NCBI RefSeq assembly: GCF_005887095.1
Contig: NZ_PNCI01000001.1
Span: forward strand, 186,001 to 250,000
DNA: 64,000 nucleotides
Direction of reading: 5' to 3'
From: Pseudoalteromonas rubra
Lineage (GTDB): Bacteria; Pseudomonadota; Gammaproteobacteria; Enterobacterales; Alteromonadaceae
Shown here: positions 18,539 through 28,933 of the stretch, one piece after another
Position numbering within the stretch: the stretch's first letter is position 1
Layout of the letters: the number at the start of each line of letters is the position of its first letter
Made by a program: the position numbers and the translations under genes
Notes under the pieces: generated by a model
Database searches by the model: none
Told to the model about the DNA's origin: nothing
Seen by the model: only the letters and a program-made list of their open reading frames with translations

Positions 18539-18994
18539 TTAGAGTATATCCATACGATCAATGACGACGTCTCGAAGGCTAAATAAACAACGATCGGAGT
18601 CATAACTGAAGGTGTCTAGGTATCGGCCGTTGATGATTTTTGTCGTGGCCGGCTGAGCTTTGTCCTTTAGTAGCAGGATGAAATGTGATTCTGCCTTAAG
18701 TTGGTCATTGCTACGATAGAATCTGGATGATGTCATCATATGTACGGTGTTCGTGGTGTTACGCGCTTTATCATAACGCTCAACTATTTGCGTTTGTCCA
18801 TTCAGTTCGATATTGAGTTTCTCAACTGTAAAACGGGCGTCGTCAGTGAACAGGTTAGCATATTGTGCGGATGTGCCAGTGTCGCGTATTTGCGGGTACG
18901 CATAGACAAGTGCTTTGCACGTGCTTTCTTCGGCTGGGCGGTCGAAGGACGCACAACCGCTAATAAATAGCAGTGGCAGGAGTAGACGATACAT
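18539..18994 (-). CDS. Predicted lipoprotein, possibly NTF2/SnoaL-like
   Basis: The 151-residue product has a short signal peptide with lipobox ISGC (Cys14). The pattern of a helix with LVYAYPQIRDTG, LFTDDARFTVE and later strands with a terminal DVVIDRMDIL suggests a SnoaL/NTF2-like cone fold, but this is a weak structural guess. It abuts the convergent marR-like gene with no spacer. I do not recognise a specific function. Confidence 0.75.
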   Translation of the reverse strand: MYRLLLPLLFISGCASFDRPAEESTCKALVYAYPQIRDTGTSAQYANLFTDDARFTVEKLNIELNGQTQIVERYDKARNTTNTVHMMTSSRFYRSNDQLKAESHFILLLKDKAQPATTKIINGRYLDTFSYDSDRCLFSLRDVVIDRMDIL

Positions 18995-19074
18995 GTGTAT
19001 GGCCTCTGTTAATTAAGTGTATGTGGATGATTACACAAAATTAATCAGGGGCCAAGGTGGGATTGTGAGTTGCC

Positions 19075-19290
19075 TCAGTGCTTTTTGTGCGCTTGTTTAC
19101 TCGCGTTTCTAAAAGCTTCGCGAGCAGCAATCATGCGGTATCCTAGTGCGCAGGCAATGTATACAAGCACGAGTGCACTACCTGCGAGTAAGGTCTCTTT
19201 ATCCTGAACGAACATCCATAACATTGCTAACGCGATACTCGCAAAAGTAAAGTGTGTAACGAGTGGGTTCATTCTGGCTTTCTTTTTCAT
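19075..19290 (-). CDS. Small inner-membrane protein, unknown
   Basis: The 71-residue form (ATG at 19290, MKKKARMNPL) has two hydrophobic segments (about 10-25 and 32-50) and a basic C-terminus ending AHKKH. The frame extends to an ATG at 19338 and another ATG lies at 19272; no start has a strong ribosome-binding site. I do not recognise it. Confidence 0.55.
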   Translation of the reverse strand: MKKKARMNPLVTHFTFASIALAMLWMFVQDKETLLAGSALVLVYIACALGYRMIAAREAFRNASKQAHKKH

Positions 19291-19578
19291 TTCGGTAAAA
19301 CTGGTTTGGCTAAATATCGAACATATTATAAAGCACATTATTCAGATGTGATAGTAATTTCCGTTTTTTATTATTTGACTTGGTCATAAAGTGCTGCCTT
19401 TTGGCTCGTTTCTCATCCTTTTCCTCATTAGCTTCGGTTGTATATGAACACTTAGATTTCATACTTGTAATTGGAAAAGAATTAGGCACAGAGAGTTTGA
19501 CCCAGAATAAGTTCTTTATCCTGCAATATTTTACAATGATACAGGTCGCAACGACTGTGCTTAAATAGGGAGGATGTA

Positions 19579-21183
19579 GTGAAGGTAACCGAACGTAGAA
19601 AGCTGGATCTTAAACAGCTTATCTTATTGCTGGTCAGTGCTGGGATTGTTTTGTCCGTTTTTAGTGCACTCATGGCTAGCTATCGTGTACATGAGCGTGC
19701 TTTTATTAAAGACACTTTGGCTTCAAATCAGGCTTATGCTGAGAAGCTTGCGGAAGTTACCGAGTTGTTTTTGCAGTCCTTAAATAGTCAATTAAGGGTA
19801 AGTGCTGGCCATATTGCAACTCATTTTGAAGATCGTAATGCGATAGATGCAGAATTAGCACGTTTACTGGCTCAAACCAATAGCTTTGACTCTTTGGTTG
19901 TCATAGATGCACAGCGCAAAGTGATCTCAGCCCAGCCTTCCAGCCTCGAGCTAACAGGGCATACCCTGGACTCGTCGTTAGCTTTGCCTATTGAGCTACA
20001 GACACCCTATATTCTCGATCCATTTGTGTCGCCGGCGGGTAACCTTATGGTAAGTCCGACCTTTCCGATTTTTGCAACTGATGGCACTTACCTTGGCTTT
20101 ATTGCAGGCGGAATTTACCTACAGGGTGATACCATCTTAAACCAGCTTTTGGGTACGCATCACGTATCTGAGCATTCATATGTATATGTAATAGACAAAG
20201 ATAAACGGCTAATCTACCACAGAGACAATAACCGAGTAGGCGAACGAATTGTCGGTAATCTTGCGGTGAACAAGGTGCTTAAAGGGGAGTCAGGCGCGAC
20301 AGAAACGTTAAACAGTCAGGACGAAAATATGCTGGCTGGTTTTGCTCCAATATCAAGCACAGGCTGGGGGATTGTGAGTCAACGTGCATTGACCAGTATA
20401 GTCGCTGAACTGGATATGACGCATAAAGATGTGCTTTATTCTACGTTGCCGTTCGCACTGGCGATCTTATGCGTCACATTAATGGCCGGGTTTGTTATTG
20501 CCAGGCCTCTTGCGCAGCTGGCGCAAAACGTTAGCTCTTTGAGCCCGCGCAACTTACGTTGTATTGATCAGACGCCTGCCTGGTACTTTGAGGCTGAAAA
20601 CTTAAAATCGGCGATACTCAACAGCTCTGAGCTGCTGGGTCAGGAGATAAAGGAACTAGAACAAGACAGAAAAATGGACCCGCTGACCAAGCTTAACAAC
20701 CGTTTCGCTATGCAGCTGTGGCTGGATAATGTGAAAACAATGCAATATCAGTTTTCTGTGCTTGCTTTAGACGTGGATCACTTTAAGTCAATCAATGACG
20801 AGTTTGGTCATGCTGTCGGCGACGACGTGTTATGTGCACTTGCAGGTGTTATGAAGAAAAATGCCAGGTGTCATGATTTTGTCTGTCGCAGCGGGGGAGA
20901 AGAGTTTCTGATTTTTATGCCATTTGTTGATGAAAAACGGGCTTATAGTATTGCTGAGCGTTTGCGCGTTGCAATCAGTGAGCACCCAATGTCGATCCCG
21001 AGGCAGGTAACTGTGTCAATTGGCATTGCCAGTTGGCCGCTGAATCGCAAAAGCATTAAGGAAACGCTTGAGATGGCAGACAGAGCACTTTATCAGGCCA
21101 AGCGCAACGGCCGCAACAGAACTTGCCAGGCACAAGCCCACTGTGATGCTGCGAACAATGACGTTGCACAACATGCCGTTTAA
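19579..21183 (+). CDS. Membrane diguanylate cyclase with Cache sensor
   Basis: The protein has a first membrane helix at about 14-34, a periplasmic double-Cache-like sensor at about 40-280, a second helix at about 286-308 and a GGDEF domain from about 365. The active-site motif is GGEEF at 439-443, a functional variant, preceded by the RxxD inhibitory site (R430-D433) at the canonical spacing, so it probably makes c-di-GMP and is feedback-inhibited. The substrate-binding MDPLTKLNNR segment is intact. The start is GTG at 19579 behind a GGGAGG sequence. Confidence 0.93.
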   Translation: MKVTERRKLDLKQLILLLVSAGIVLSVFSALMASYRVHERAFIKDTLASNQAYAEKLAEVTELFLQSLNSQLRVSAGHIATHFEDRNAIDAELARLLAQTNSFDSLVVIDAQRKVISAQPSSLELTGHTLDSSLALPIELQTPYILDPFVSPAGNLMVSPTFPIFATDGTYLGFIAGGIYLQGDTILNQLLGTHHVSEHSYVYVIDKDKRLIYHRDNNRVGERIVGNLAVNKVLKGESGATETLNSQDENMLAGFAPISSTGWGIVSQRALTSIVAELDMTHKDVLYSTLPFALAILCVTLMAGFVIARPLAQLAQNVSSLSPRNLRCIDQTPAWYFEAENLKSAILNSSELLGQEIKELEQDRKMDPLTKLNNRFAMQLWLDNVKTMQYQFSVLALDVDHFKSINDEFGHAVGDDVLCALAGVMKKNARCHDFVCRSGGEEFLIFMPFVDEKRAYSIAERLRVAISEHPMSIPRQVTVSIGIASWPLNRKSIKETLEMADRALYQAKRNGRNRTCQAQAHCDAANNDVAQHAV

Positions 21184-21454
21184 AGTGCGTATGTGAAAAA
21201 CATTGTACTGTTTTATAAAGGAGTGTTTGAACCAGCTACTATGTTGTGATATGAATAATATCATATTGCTGGTCAGATGTTATCGTTGTTACTTTAATCT
21301 GTCCAGGATAAGCACAGGGATTGACGATGCTCAGAAAAAAGTTCGATTTATTGATCTGTATCGAGAATAAGACTTGCTTTTAATTCTATCATTGCAATTT
21401 ATTGAAATACCTGTTGATATTGAAAACAATAAAATATAAGAACTTAGCCGAAAA

Positions 21455-24025
21455 ATGACTTTTTCATTCAGTACTTTTTACAATTTGTGCAGCAGCGAGG
21501 CGCGCTACGAACTGGCGCTCGATTTGATCTATGAGAAATTCAAACCGGCGCATTGCTTGATTGGCAAATTTATCGATGCCGACACGCGTGTTAAAACGGT
21601 TGCTTATTCTGTAGACGGGAAAAGGTCGAACGATATCATCTATGATCTAGAGGGAACGCCTTGCAACGATGCTAAAACCAGCCAAGGCGTGTGTGCGATT
21701 AGCTGTAACCTTCAGCAGATGTACGCGGAAGATGAAATCCTAAAAATATTTGATATAGATGGCTATCTGGGTGTTACATTACGTGCACTCGACCACAAAC
21801 CGATCGGTATTATGGTCTGTCTATTTGATGAAAAAGTAGAGGTCAGTGACGAGGACCGCCATTGGTTCAGAGAATTGAGCTTACTTGTGGGCGCAGAGCT
21901 CAATCATAATTTAGAAATTGCAGCACAGCAGATCCTGGTTAAGCAATTAGCTAAAGGCGAGCGTATTGCAAAGCTGAGTTCCTGGACCTGGAATATCAGC
22001 CGGGACAAGCATGTGTTTAGTCACGAAATGCGTCGCTTGTTGCAACACAGAGAAGAAACCCTGACGTTAAACGACTTTACTGAGTGTTTAACCGAGGCGG
22101 ATCAAAAACGGCTCAGAGTCATTATCCAAAAGCTCAGGACCGGTCATTTAGATTATATTGATGTTAATGTCACTCATAAGAAACGTACTAACTTGCGAGG
22201 CTTATACAGAATCATTGGTCGTGTAGAACAATGCGAAGAACAACGCGACGAACGTGTATTCAGTGCCACGGTACAAGACGTTACTTATATCTACTCCTTA
22301 AACAAACAACTGGAACTGACCAATGTCGTGTTTGAGCACGCCACAGAAGCAATTATGATCACTGATGGTGATAACAAAATTATCATGGTGAACAGGGCAT
22401 TTGAGCGTCTGACAGGTTATACCGGTCATGAGTTGATGGGACGTGACCCCTCAGTTTTGTCTTCAGGTCAACATAGCAACGATTTTTATCACCAAATGTG
22501 GAACAGCTTGATGAGTGCTGGCTGCTGGAAAGGTGAAATATTTAACCGTCGTAAAAATGGTCAGATTTTCCCGGAGGAGTTAACGCTAAGCCTGGTAAAG
22601 GATGAACAAGGCGAAATACTGAATTATGTTGCCATTTTTCGAGATATTACCGAGTGGAAGCGTAATGAAGCACAGTTGACCTTCTACGCAAACCATGAGC
22701 CTCTTACCGCGTTACTGAATCGGCGCTGCTTCATCGATATAGTTGAAGAAAAGATATCTGCCAGTCGCAGTCTGCATACACCTTGCTCATTGTTATTTAT
22801 AGGCCTTGATCACTTTAAGGAAGTGAATGATATTTACGGCCCGGAAATAGGGGATAAAGTTCTGGTGTCGGTGGCGAAAAGGCTTAGAAACGGTGTCAGA
22901 GAGAATGATACTATATCCCGTTATGGCGGCGATGAGTTTGCTATCTTGCTTGATAACACAGACGTAAAAAGTGCCCTGCAGGTCGCCAAAAAGCTCAGTG
23001 ATAAGATTAAACAACCATACGTTTTTAATGATTTAACGGTTGAACTCAGTGCGAGCACAGGGATCGCGCAACTGGAAAATAGGGGCAGGATCACCGCAGC
23101 AAAATTTATACGTAATGCTGCGCATGCACTGGAGAGTGCGAAGAAGACCCATCGAGGACATGTTGCTTTGCATAATGCTGCTATCCAAAATGCTTATCTG
23201 AATAAGGTCAAGCTCAAGGACAAGCTTAAAGCGGCATTGAAAGCAAACTTACTGACCGTTTACTATCAGCCTATAGTCGATGTGCAACGCAGAAAAATCG
23301 TCAAATTTGAAGCGCTGGTGAGGTGGTTCGATGACGAACAAGGTATGGTGTCGCCCGGTACCTTCATTCCCATTGCGGAGGAGTTTGGCTTAATCCATAT
23401 GATAGGCCAGTTCGTGCTGGAAAAAGCCTGTCAGGACCTTAAAGCGTTACATTTGCATGGTTATGACGATGTGAGTATTTCTATTAACCGTTCAGTCAAT
23501 GAGTTTAAGACGAGTAATGATCAGTTCAAGTTAGTTACCGAAGCCATATCCAAGGCAGAGGTTCCTTTTGAAAAAGTGACACTTGAAGTGACTGAATCTA
23601 TGGCAACAAACCGCTACACCTGGGAGCTCCTTTCTAAATTAAGAGAGCAGGGCGTGAAAATCGCGCTCGATGATTTCTGTACGGGTTATTCCTCTCTCAG
23701 CCACCTGATTGAAAATCAGGTTGACTACTTAAAAATAGATAAGTCGTTTGTGGACAGCCTGATGGCAGACAGAAATAAAAAGGTGATGATCAGCTGCTTG
23801 CTTAACCTGGCTGAAGAGTTGGGTATTAAAGTCATCGCAGAAGGGGTGGAGTCTCAGAGTCAGCTGACTATGCTTGAACAACTGGGTTGTCATCATATAC
23901 AGGGATTTTACTACAGCCCGGCTCAGCCACTGTCTGCTTGCCTGAGGTTGTTACAAGAGTTTAACTCCGGTCAGGTGTTTAACGATGAACTCATGTATAT
24001 CAGTAAATCGTCGCAGCAACATTAA
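21455..24025 (+). CDS. GAF-PAS-GGDEF-EAL c-di-GMP protein
   Basis: No membrane segment is visible, so it is cytoplasmic. Residues about 15-155 look like a GAF domain. A PAS-like region spans about 170-280, a clear PAS about 288-400, then GGDEF (491-495 with an I-site R482-D485) and EAL from E619. EAL residues are intact (LEVTES, DDFCTGYSS with Cys for the usual Gly, KIDKSF, EGVE, QGF), so it is probably a phosphodiesterase. The GGDEF domain has HEPLTALLNR in place of HDPLTGLPNR and may be regulatory. The 271-bp region upstream holds an imperfect stem (ACCAGC and GCTGGT at 21231-21273), with no clear role. Confidence 0.92.
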   Translation: MTFSFSTFYNLCSSEARYELALDLIYEKFKPAHCLIGKFIDADTRVKTVAYSVDGKRSNDIIYDLEGTPCNDAKTSQGVCAISCNLQQMYAEDEILKIFDIDGYLGVTLRALDHKPIGIMVCLFDEKVEVSDEDRHWFRELSLLVGAELNHNLEIAAQQILVKQLAKGERIAKLSSWTWNISRDKHVFSHEMRRLLQHREETLTLNDFTECLTEADQKRLRVIIQKLRTGHLDYIDVNVTHKKRTNLRGLYRIIGRVEQCEEQRDERVFSATVQDVTYIYSLNKQLELTNVVFEHATEAIMITDGDNKIIMVNRAFERLTGYTGHELMGRDPSVLSSGQHSNDFYHQMWNSLMSAGCWKGEIFNRRKNGQIFPEELTLSLVKDEQGEILNYVAIFRDITEWKRNEAQLTFYANHEPLTALLNRRCFIDIVEEKISASRSLHTPCSLLFIGLDHFKEVNDIYGPEIGDKVLVSVAKRLRNGVRENDTISRYGGDEFAILLDNTDVKSALQVAKKLSDKIKQPYVFNDLTVELSASTGIAQLENRGRITAAKFIRNAAHALESAKKTHRGHVALHNAAIQNAYLNKVKLKDKLKAALKANLLTVYYQPIVDVQRRKIVKFEALVRWFDDEQGMVSPGTFIPIAEEFGLIHMIGQFVLEKACQDLKALHLHGYDDVSISINRSVNEFKTSNDQFKLVTEAISKAEVPFEKVTLEVTESMATNRYTWELLSKLREQGVKIALDDFCTGYSSLSHLIENQVDYLKIDKSFVDSLMADRNKKVMISCLLNLAEELGIKVIAEGVESQSQLTMLEQLGCHHIQGFYYSPAQPLSACLRLLQEFNSGQVFNDELMYISKSSQQH

Positions 24026-24032
24026 TGAACAA

Positions 24033-24057
24033 GGGGCCTAAAACGGCCCCTTTTTTT
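24033..24057 (+). terminator. Terminator of the GGDEF-EAL gene
   Basis: GGGGCC/GGCCCC with a 6-nt loop runs into seven Ts. The hemH stop codon of the opposite strand overlaps the T tract. Confidence 0.88.
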
Positions 24058-25078
24058 ACCTTAAATACGGTTTTAGAACATCCAACAATGCGTTGAGATG
24101 ATCATCCCTGTCGTTGAGTGCCGGGATATAATGGTAGGTTTCACCACCTGCTTCCAGGAAGTACTCGCGGTTTTCCTCTTCCAGCTCTTCGAGTGTCTCA
24201 AGACAGTCTGCGCTAAAAGCAGGACTCAGAATAGCGACTTCTTTAACGCCCTGAGTTGCAAGTTCTTTAAGTGTGACGTCGGTATAGGGCTGAAGCCACT
24301 CCTCACGTCCGAATCGGCTTTGAAAAGTCGTCATGATTCTGTCTTTATCTAGCTTAAGCTGTTCGCAAACCAGGCGCGTGGTCTGGTGGCAAAAGCAATG
24401 ATACGGGTCACCACTATCTAAAAAGCGTTTCGGTGTGCCATGATAAGAAAAAAGCAGCTTCTCAGGTAAACCATGCTTATCAATATGTTCCTGTACTGAA
24501 TTTGCTAAAGCAGTGATATAACTTGGCTGTTTGTGATAGCCGTTTATAAAACTCAGGCCTGGCACCCAGCGCCATGTTTTGAGGACATTAGCGATTGCAT
24601 CAAATGTTGAGCCTGTCGTTGCACTTGAATATTGAGGGTAGAGGGGAAAGACAACGATATTAGTGATCCCTTTCTCGCGGAGTGCTTCGAGACCACTTTT
24701 TATAGATGGGTTACCATAGCGCATTGCCATCACAACTTCGACATGCTCATAGTTTTGTTCTTTCAATAGTGCGCTAAGCTTATTACACTGGTCTTGAGTG
24801 ATCTGCACAAGTGGTGAGCCATCTTCTGTCCAGATACTGGAGTAGGCTTTTGCTGAACGACTTGGCCTGATCCTCAGGATCACGCCGTGTAGTATCAACC
24901 ACCAAAGTGCTCTGGGAAGTTCGACGATACGTGGATCTGACAAAAACTCTCTTAAGTAATTTCTTAATGCAGGGGCAGTCGGCGCGTCAGGGCTACCCAG
25001 GTTGGTTACCAGAACACCGATTTTTTTATTAAATCTGTTCTCGTGTGGATTATCAGTTATTGCAGAAAGCTTTGGCAC
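24056..25078 (-). CDS. hemH: Ferrochelatase
   Basis: HemH inserts Fe2+ into protoporphyrin IX, the last step of haem synthesis. The 340-residue protein shows the N-terminal GVLVTNLGSPDAPTA motif, the PLYPQYSSATTGSTF region, the catalytic histidine in LFSYHGTP and the conserved SPAFSADCLETLEE acidic stretch. The start is GTG at 25078 with AAGGAG six bases upstream. It stands alone between c-di-GMP and chemotaxis genes. Haem supply is relevant to the nearby H-NOX and cytochrome bd, though no direct link is shown. Confidence 0.97.
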   Translation of the reverse strand: MPKLSAITDNPHENRFNKKIGVLVTNLGSPDAPTAPALRNYLREFLSDPRIVELPRALWWLILHGVILRIRPSRSAKAYSSIWTEDGSPLVQITQDQCNKLSALLKEQNYEHVEVVMAMRYGNPSIKSGLEALREKGITNIVVFPLYPQYSSATTGSTFDAIANVLKTWRWVPGLSFINGYHKQPSYITALANSVQEHIDKHGLPEKLLFSYHGTPKRFLDSGDPYHCFCHQTTRLVCEQLKLDKDRIMTTFQSRFGREEWLQPYTDVTLKELATQGVKEVAILSPAFSADCLETLEELEEENREYFLEAGGETYHYIPALNDRDDHLNALLDVLKPYLR

Positions 25079-25296
25079 TCACGGCTCCTTTGGTGTGTTC
25101 TTTTAGCCTCACTATTTTACATAAAAGGCTAGAGTGAAAAAACGATTTTCGTTTATACGTGCTTGGCATTGCATTAGATCTAGGTATTCTGTCTTAAAAA
25201 ACCGGCGAAATATAGATTTGTTGTTGCAAAAACAGCGCATTAGTCGTATTTTCTCGCTCCGCACCAGTAATTTACAGCATCGAATTCGAGTTAAAA

Positions 25297-26847
25297 ATGC
25301 GAATAAACCACCCCGTCACGAATCAGGAAAAGCGCTTTTCCGCAGACACCCGACTTATTTCAGTGACAGATCTGAAAGGGACCATACTCGATTGTAACGA
25401 ACATTTTGTTTCAGTCAGTGGCTACGCTAAAGAAGAACTGATAGGACAACCTCACAATCTCGTTCGTCACCCAGATATGCCAGAACTTGCATTTAAGACC
25501 ATGTGGGATCAACTCAAGGCTGGAAAGCCCTGGATGGGCTTAGTAAAGAACCGCTGCAAAAACGGTGACCATTATTGGGTAAATGCGTATGTCACGCCGA
25601 TGACGGAGGGTGGTAAGATTGTTGGTTACGAATCCGTTCGTAGCTGTCCGGATCGTGCATCTGTTGAGCGAGCAGAAGCGTTATACAAACGGGTTAAATC
25701 GGGACAGCGTGATGGCTTTAAGTTGCCTAAGCTGCGTTCTATTTGGTCCTCGTTAGCTGTGGTTATTGCGATTTTTCTCTATCTATTTGCAGGGGAAGCA
25801 ATCGGGTTTGCCTGGTTGGTTGTCAATACACTCGCATTATTTGCGTACAACACGTATCGAGATAACGAGCAGCTGAGTCGAATTGATAAGGTGATGTCTC
25901 ATAGTTTTTGTGACGACATAGCCACTCAGGTTTATTCACCCTGGACGGGCAAAATGGCTCAATTGCACGTCAAGTTACTGAGCGAGCGGGCCCACCTGGA
26001 TACCATTATTACACGTATCGAGTTTGCTGCAAAAGGGGTTGCCAGTGGTGCAACAATTAGCAACTCAAAGAGTATTGAAACTACGGAATGTCTGACCAAG
26101 CAGCAGCTTGAAACCGAGCAAGTAGCCACAGCCATGAATGAAATGGCCACCACAATCAATGAAGTGTCACATAGCGTTCAGGCTAGTTCGGAAGATGCTA
26201 AAGGGGTACTTATTCTCGCGCAGGAAAGTGCACGAAGCTCTGAAGAAACTCGAGCTTCAATCGAGAACCTTGGTGCAACAGTCGTTGATATTAAAGACTC
26301 GGTGCTAGGCGTTGCCAAACAGACCTCCAAAATAGCTGAAGCCGCGCAGATAATTGAACAAATCGCCGAGCAAACTAATCTACTTGCGCTGAATGCGGCA
26401 ATAGAAGCTGCCAGGGCCGGGGAGCAGGGGCGGGGCTTTGCCGTTGTTGCTGATGAAGTACGTCACCTGGCGCAAAGGACACAAGAATCCACGAAAGAGA
26501 TCCATGCAATAATTGAACAATTGACGCAAAGTACGCAAAACGCCGAGTTTATAGCGCAACGCGGCGAAGACGAATCTCGTCAGGGGATAGAGCAGCTTTC
26601 TCAGTCTTCCATGAAACTGGAAGGCATTTACCAATTGATAGAAAAAATCAGTGCCAGTAGCATGCAAATTGCCACTTCAGTAGAAGAGCAGGCTGCTGTT
26701 TCTGAAGATATTAATCAGCAAGTCGTTAATATCGCAACGCTGGCGAATACCAGTGTCAGCAGCTCCAATGAAATGCATGTGATCAGCGAGGAGCTAACCA
26801 CAGTGGCGAATGATATGTATGAGCTGGTGGTGCGTTTTAAGCGTTAG
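25297..26847 (+). CDS. Aer-like PAS chemoreceptor
   Basis: The N-terminal PAS domain (about 10-115) has the Aer-type NLVRHPDMP segment and ends in SVRSCPDR. One hydrophobic stretch at about 150-185 could form a membrane hairpin, so both ends would be cytoplasmic as in the aerotaxis receptor Aer. The C-terminus is a methyl-accepting signalling domain with the hairpin tip [18 protein letters not shown] near residue 355. It would signal redox or oxygen state to CheA. Its last 4 bp overlap the end of the convergent response regulator gene. The 218 bp upstream hold no clear gene. Confidence 0.93.
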   Translation: MRINHPVTNQEKRFSADTRLISVTDLKGTILDCNEHFVSVSGYAKEELIGQPHNLVRHPDMPELAFKTMWDQLKAGKPWMGLVKNRCKNGDHYWVNAYVTPMTEGGKIVGYESVRSCPDRASVERAEALYKRVKSGQRDGFKLPKLRSIWSSLAVVIAIFLYLFAGEAIGFAWLVVNTLALFAYNTYRDNEQLSRIDKVMSHSFCDDIATQVYSPWTGKMAQLHVKLLSERAHLDTIITRIEFAAKGVASGATISNSKSIETTECLTKQQLETEQVATAMNEMATTINEVSHSVQASSEDAKGVLILAQESARSSEETRASIENLGATVVDIKDSVLGVAKQTSKIAEAAQIIEQIAEQTNLLALNAAIEAARAGEQGRGFAVVADEVRHLAQRTQESTKEIHAIIEQLTQSTQNAEFIAQRGEDESRQGIEQLSQSSMKLEGIYQLIEKISASSMQIATSVEEQAAVSEDINQQVVNIATLANTSVSSSNEMHVISEELTTVANDMYELVVRFKR

Positions 26848-28178
26848 GTTTTAATCAGGATCCTAAAAGGGGTAGGTTTTTGCATTTCCAACTGTTGTAA
26901 TTTGGCAACTGTTGCGTCAGTGAAAATGTGCCCCTTAGGTAACAGCATGATCCCTTTGTGGCTATGAATAGCCAGTCCAAGTTCCATACCCGATTTGAGT
27001 GCTTGAGCATTGATGATGTTCATAGAGCCAACTTGGTTTGTTGTTGACATATCCGCGTGTATCGCTTGTTCCAGCGCTAAGACCACTTTTGGATGGTAAA
27101 ACGACCCGCTATACATTTTGATAATTTCAAGTGCATGCCCACGCCTGGTCTCTTTGTCTCCCTGGTTTTTTAAAAGGTTTTCAACATAATCTCTTGCCGC
27201 AGCGAGGATTTGTGCGCCAATTGGAATTTGTTTGCCCTTAAGCCCTTTCGGGATCCCCTGACCATTATACTTTTCAAACTGGTGATATATCGCTTCGCCG
27301 ACATCGCTCAGATGCTGAGCTGGCATCAGCATTAGCTGGGCGGTGGCAGGATGTGTAAAGAACAGCTTTCGTTGTTCAGAACTGAGTTGTTCAAGCGGCT
27401 TATCGTACAGTACCGGATCCATTGCAAGCAATCCGACCTGGGCAAGGTAACCAGCCATTTTGGTCAGTTGCACCACTTTATCGCCCAGACCCAGCTTTTG
27501 TGCGATTAAGCCACTTAGATTAGCAATCTGCTTAGCCATATCCGCATCAATGTAAGGGTTTGCATTAATGAAGTTGTACAGTAGTTCTACGGTTGCCTTG
27601 TGCTCATCCTGCTCGCGTTTGTTGGCTGTTTCTAATTGGCGAAGTACGGTGCGGATCTGAGCGGTTCGCTTTTCGACTAATTCTTCCAGGTTTCCGTTTA
27701 AAACTTTTAACTGTTCATTCTGGCTGCTTATCGCTGTCTGAAGCTCGGAGTTGTATTGTTTAAGGCGATACTTTTCAGCTGCGTCTTTGATAACATGAAT
27801 GAGCGCCTCATTTTGCCAGGGTTTCTGCAGAAAGTTGTGTATTCCACCTTCATTGATGGCTGCGATAGTAGAATCCATATCCGCATAGCCGGACAATAAT
27901 ATGCGCTGTGATTGCGGAGCAATTTGTCTTGCTTTTGTGAGAAACTCCACGCCATCCATTTCTGGCATACGCATGTCCGAAATAATGACTTCATAGTCCT
28001 GCTGAGCAAGCGTCTGTAACGCTTGTTCGCCACAGTCAAACAAAGAAACCTCCATGCCAGCAAATCCCAGTGTTCTTCTGAGTACTTTTAAAACGCTAGG
28101 CTCATCATCCAGGCATAATACCCGAATAGGACCTGCGGGTGGGATAATCGTTACTTGCTCGGGATCGTGTTCAACCAT
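26844..28178 (-). CDS. hnoD: Response regulator with degenerate HD-GYP domain, HnoD-like
   Basis: Residues about 18-140 are a receiver domain with acidic pocket D24-D25 and phospho-acceptor D68 ([11 protein letters not shown]). A coiled coil at about 145-200 leads to an HD-GYP-related domain lacking the expected HD pair (AGYLAQVG) and with YNGQGIP in place of the GYP motif, so it is probably not a phosphodiesterase. In Shewanella oneidensis the H-NOX network contains HnoD, a receiver plus degenerate HD-GYP protein that allosterically controls the EAL enzyme HnoB. Location divergent from H-NOX and HnoK makes this the best match; no HnoB or HnoC is in the window. Confidence 0.85.
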   Translation of the reverse strand: MVEHDPEQVTIIPPAGPIRVLCLDDEPSVLKVLRRTLGFAGMEVSLFDCGEQALQTLAQQDYEVIISDMRMPEMDGVEFLTKARQIAPQSQRILLSGYADMDSTIAAINEGGIHNFLQKPWQNEALIHVIKDAAEKYRLKQYNSELQTAISSQNEQLKVLNGNLEELVEKRTAQIRTVLRQLETANKREQDEHKATVELLYNFINANPYIDADMAKQIANLSGLIAQKLGLGDKVVQLTKMAGYLAQVGLLAMDPVLYDKPLEQLSSEQRKLFFTHPATAQLMLMPAQHLSDVGEAIYHQFEKYNGQGIPKGLKGKQIPIGAQILAAARDYVENLLKNQGDKETRRGHALEIIKMYSGSFYHPKVVLALEQAIHADMSTTNQVGSMNIINAQALKSGMELGLAIHSHKGIMLLPKGHIFTDATVAKLQQLEMQKPTPFRILIKT

Positions 28179-28287
28179 AAATCAATAAGCTAAAGCAATA
28201 GATAATATAAAAACTAGTCTAAACTTTGTTTTATAACAATTGCTGCAGCGAGTTTGCTGTTAAATTACGTCAGCTAAGGAGCAAACA

Positions 28288-28830
28288 ATGAAAGGCATAA
28301 TATTTCGTAGTTTAGAGGAGTTGGTGGTCGAAAATCTGGGTATGAGTGAATGGAATGCCTTATTGGATAAACATAGCCCGGCGCACCGCAGCTATGTTTC
28401 AGCTGTATCCTATCCAGATGAAGAGCTTTTTGCGTTGGCAAATGGTGTTGCAGAGAAAATGGCTTTGCCTTTACCGGATGTGCTCGGCGTATTTGGTCGG
28501 TTTTTGTTTGGCTCGTTAGCTGCCAAGCACCATGCCGTGCTTGAACCATTGAATACATTTGAGAAGTTAATTCTTGCCATAGACAGCGTTATTCACGTTG
28601 AAGTTGCAAAGCTCTACGATGAACCTAACCTACCCAAAATAGATGCAAAGGTCATCGACGAAGGTAAAATTCTCGTTGATTATCGATCACCGCGAAAACT
28701 ATGCTTTTGTGCCGAAGGGCTCATTTATGGAGCTGCGGATCACTACAACAAGCAAATTGAAATATCTCACTCCAATTGCATGCACGAAGGGGATGAACAC
28801 TGTCGTTTTGTAGTCAGTATATTGTCCTAA
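28288..28830 (+). CDS. hnoX: H-NOX haem nitric-oxide sensor
   Basis: The 180-residue cytosolic protein begins MKGIIF as H-NOX proteins do. Proximal haem ligand H103 lies in VIHVEVAKLY, and the propionate-binding YxSxR motif is Y132-S134-R136. C139, H161, C164 and C172 match the zinc-binding, redox-sensitive site known from Shewanella oneidensis H-NOX, at the same numbering. It is expected to bind NO through Fe(II) haem and then inhibit the kinase HnoK encoded 103 bp downstream. AAGGAG precedes the ATG. It is divergent from the HnoD-like gene across 109 bp. Confidence 0.95.
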   Translation: MKGIIFRSLEELVVENLGMSEWNALLDKHSPAHRSYVSAVSYPDEELFALANGVAEKMALPLPDVLGVFGRFLFGSLAAKHHAVLEPLNTFEKLILAIDSVIHVEVAKLYDEPNLPKIDAKVIDEGKILVDYRSPRKLCFCAEGLIYGAADHYNKQIEISHSNCMHEGDEHCRFVVSILS

Positions 28831-28933
28831 CCCGTGAACAATAGGAACGCTCAGGGTAAGAGATTAAATAGAAGAGACGGAATATCAGTTAAATATGTGT
28901 ATATGGGTCTATAAGTGAGTCGGAGGGTTTGGT

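Noticed and set aside
25134-25397. 87-codon plus-strand frame upstream of the Aer-like gene
   Set aside because: It overlaps the start of the chemoreceptor gene in another frame, is Arg-rich with no domain pattern, and lacks a good ribosome-binding site.
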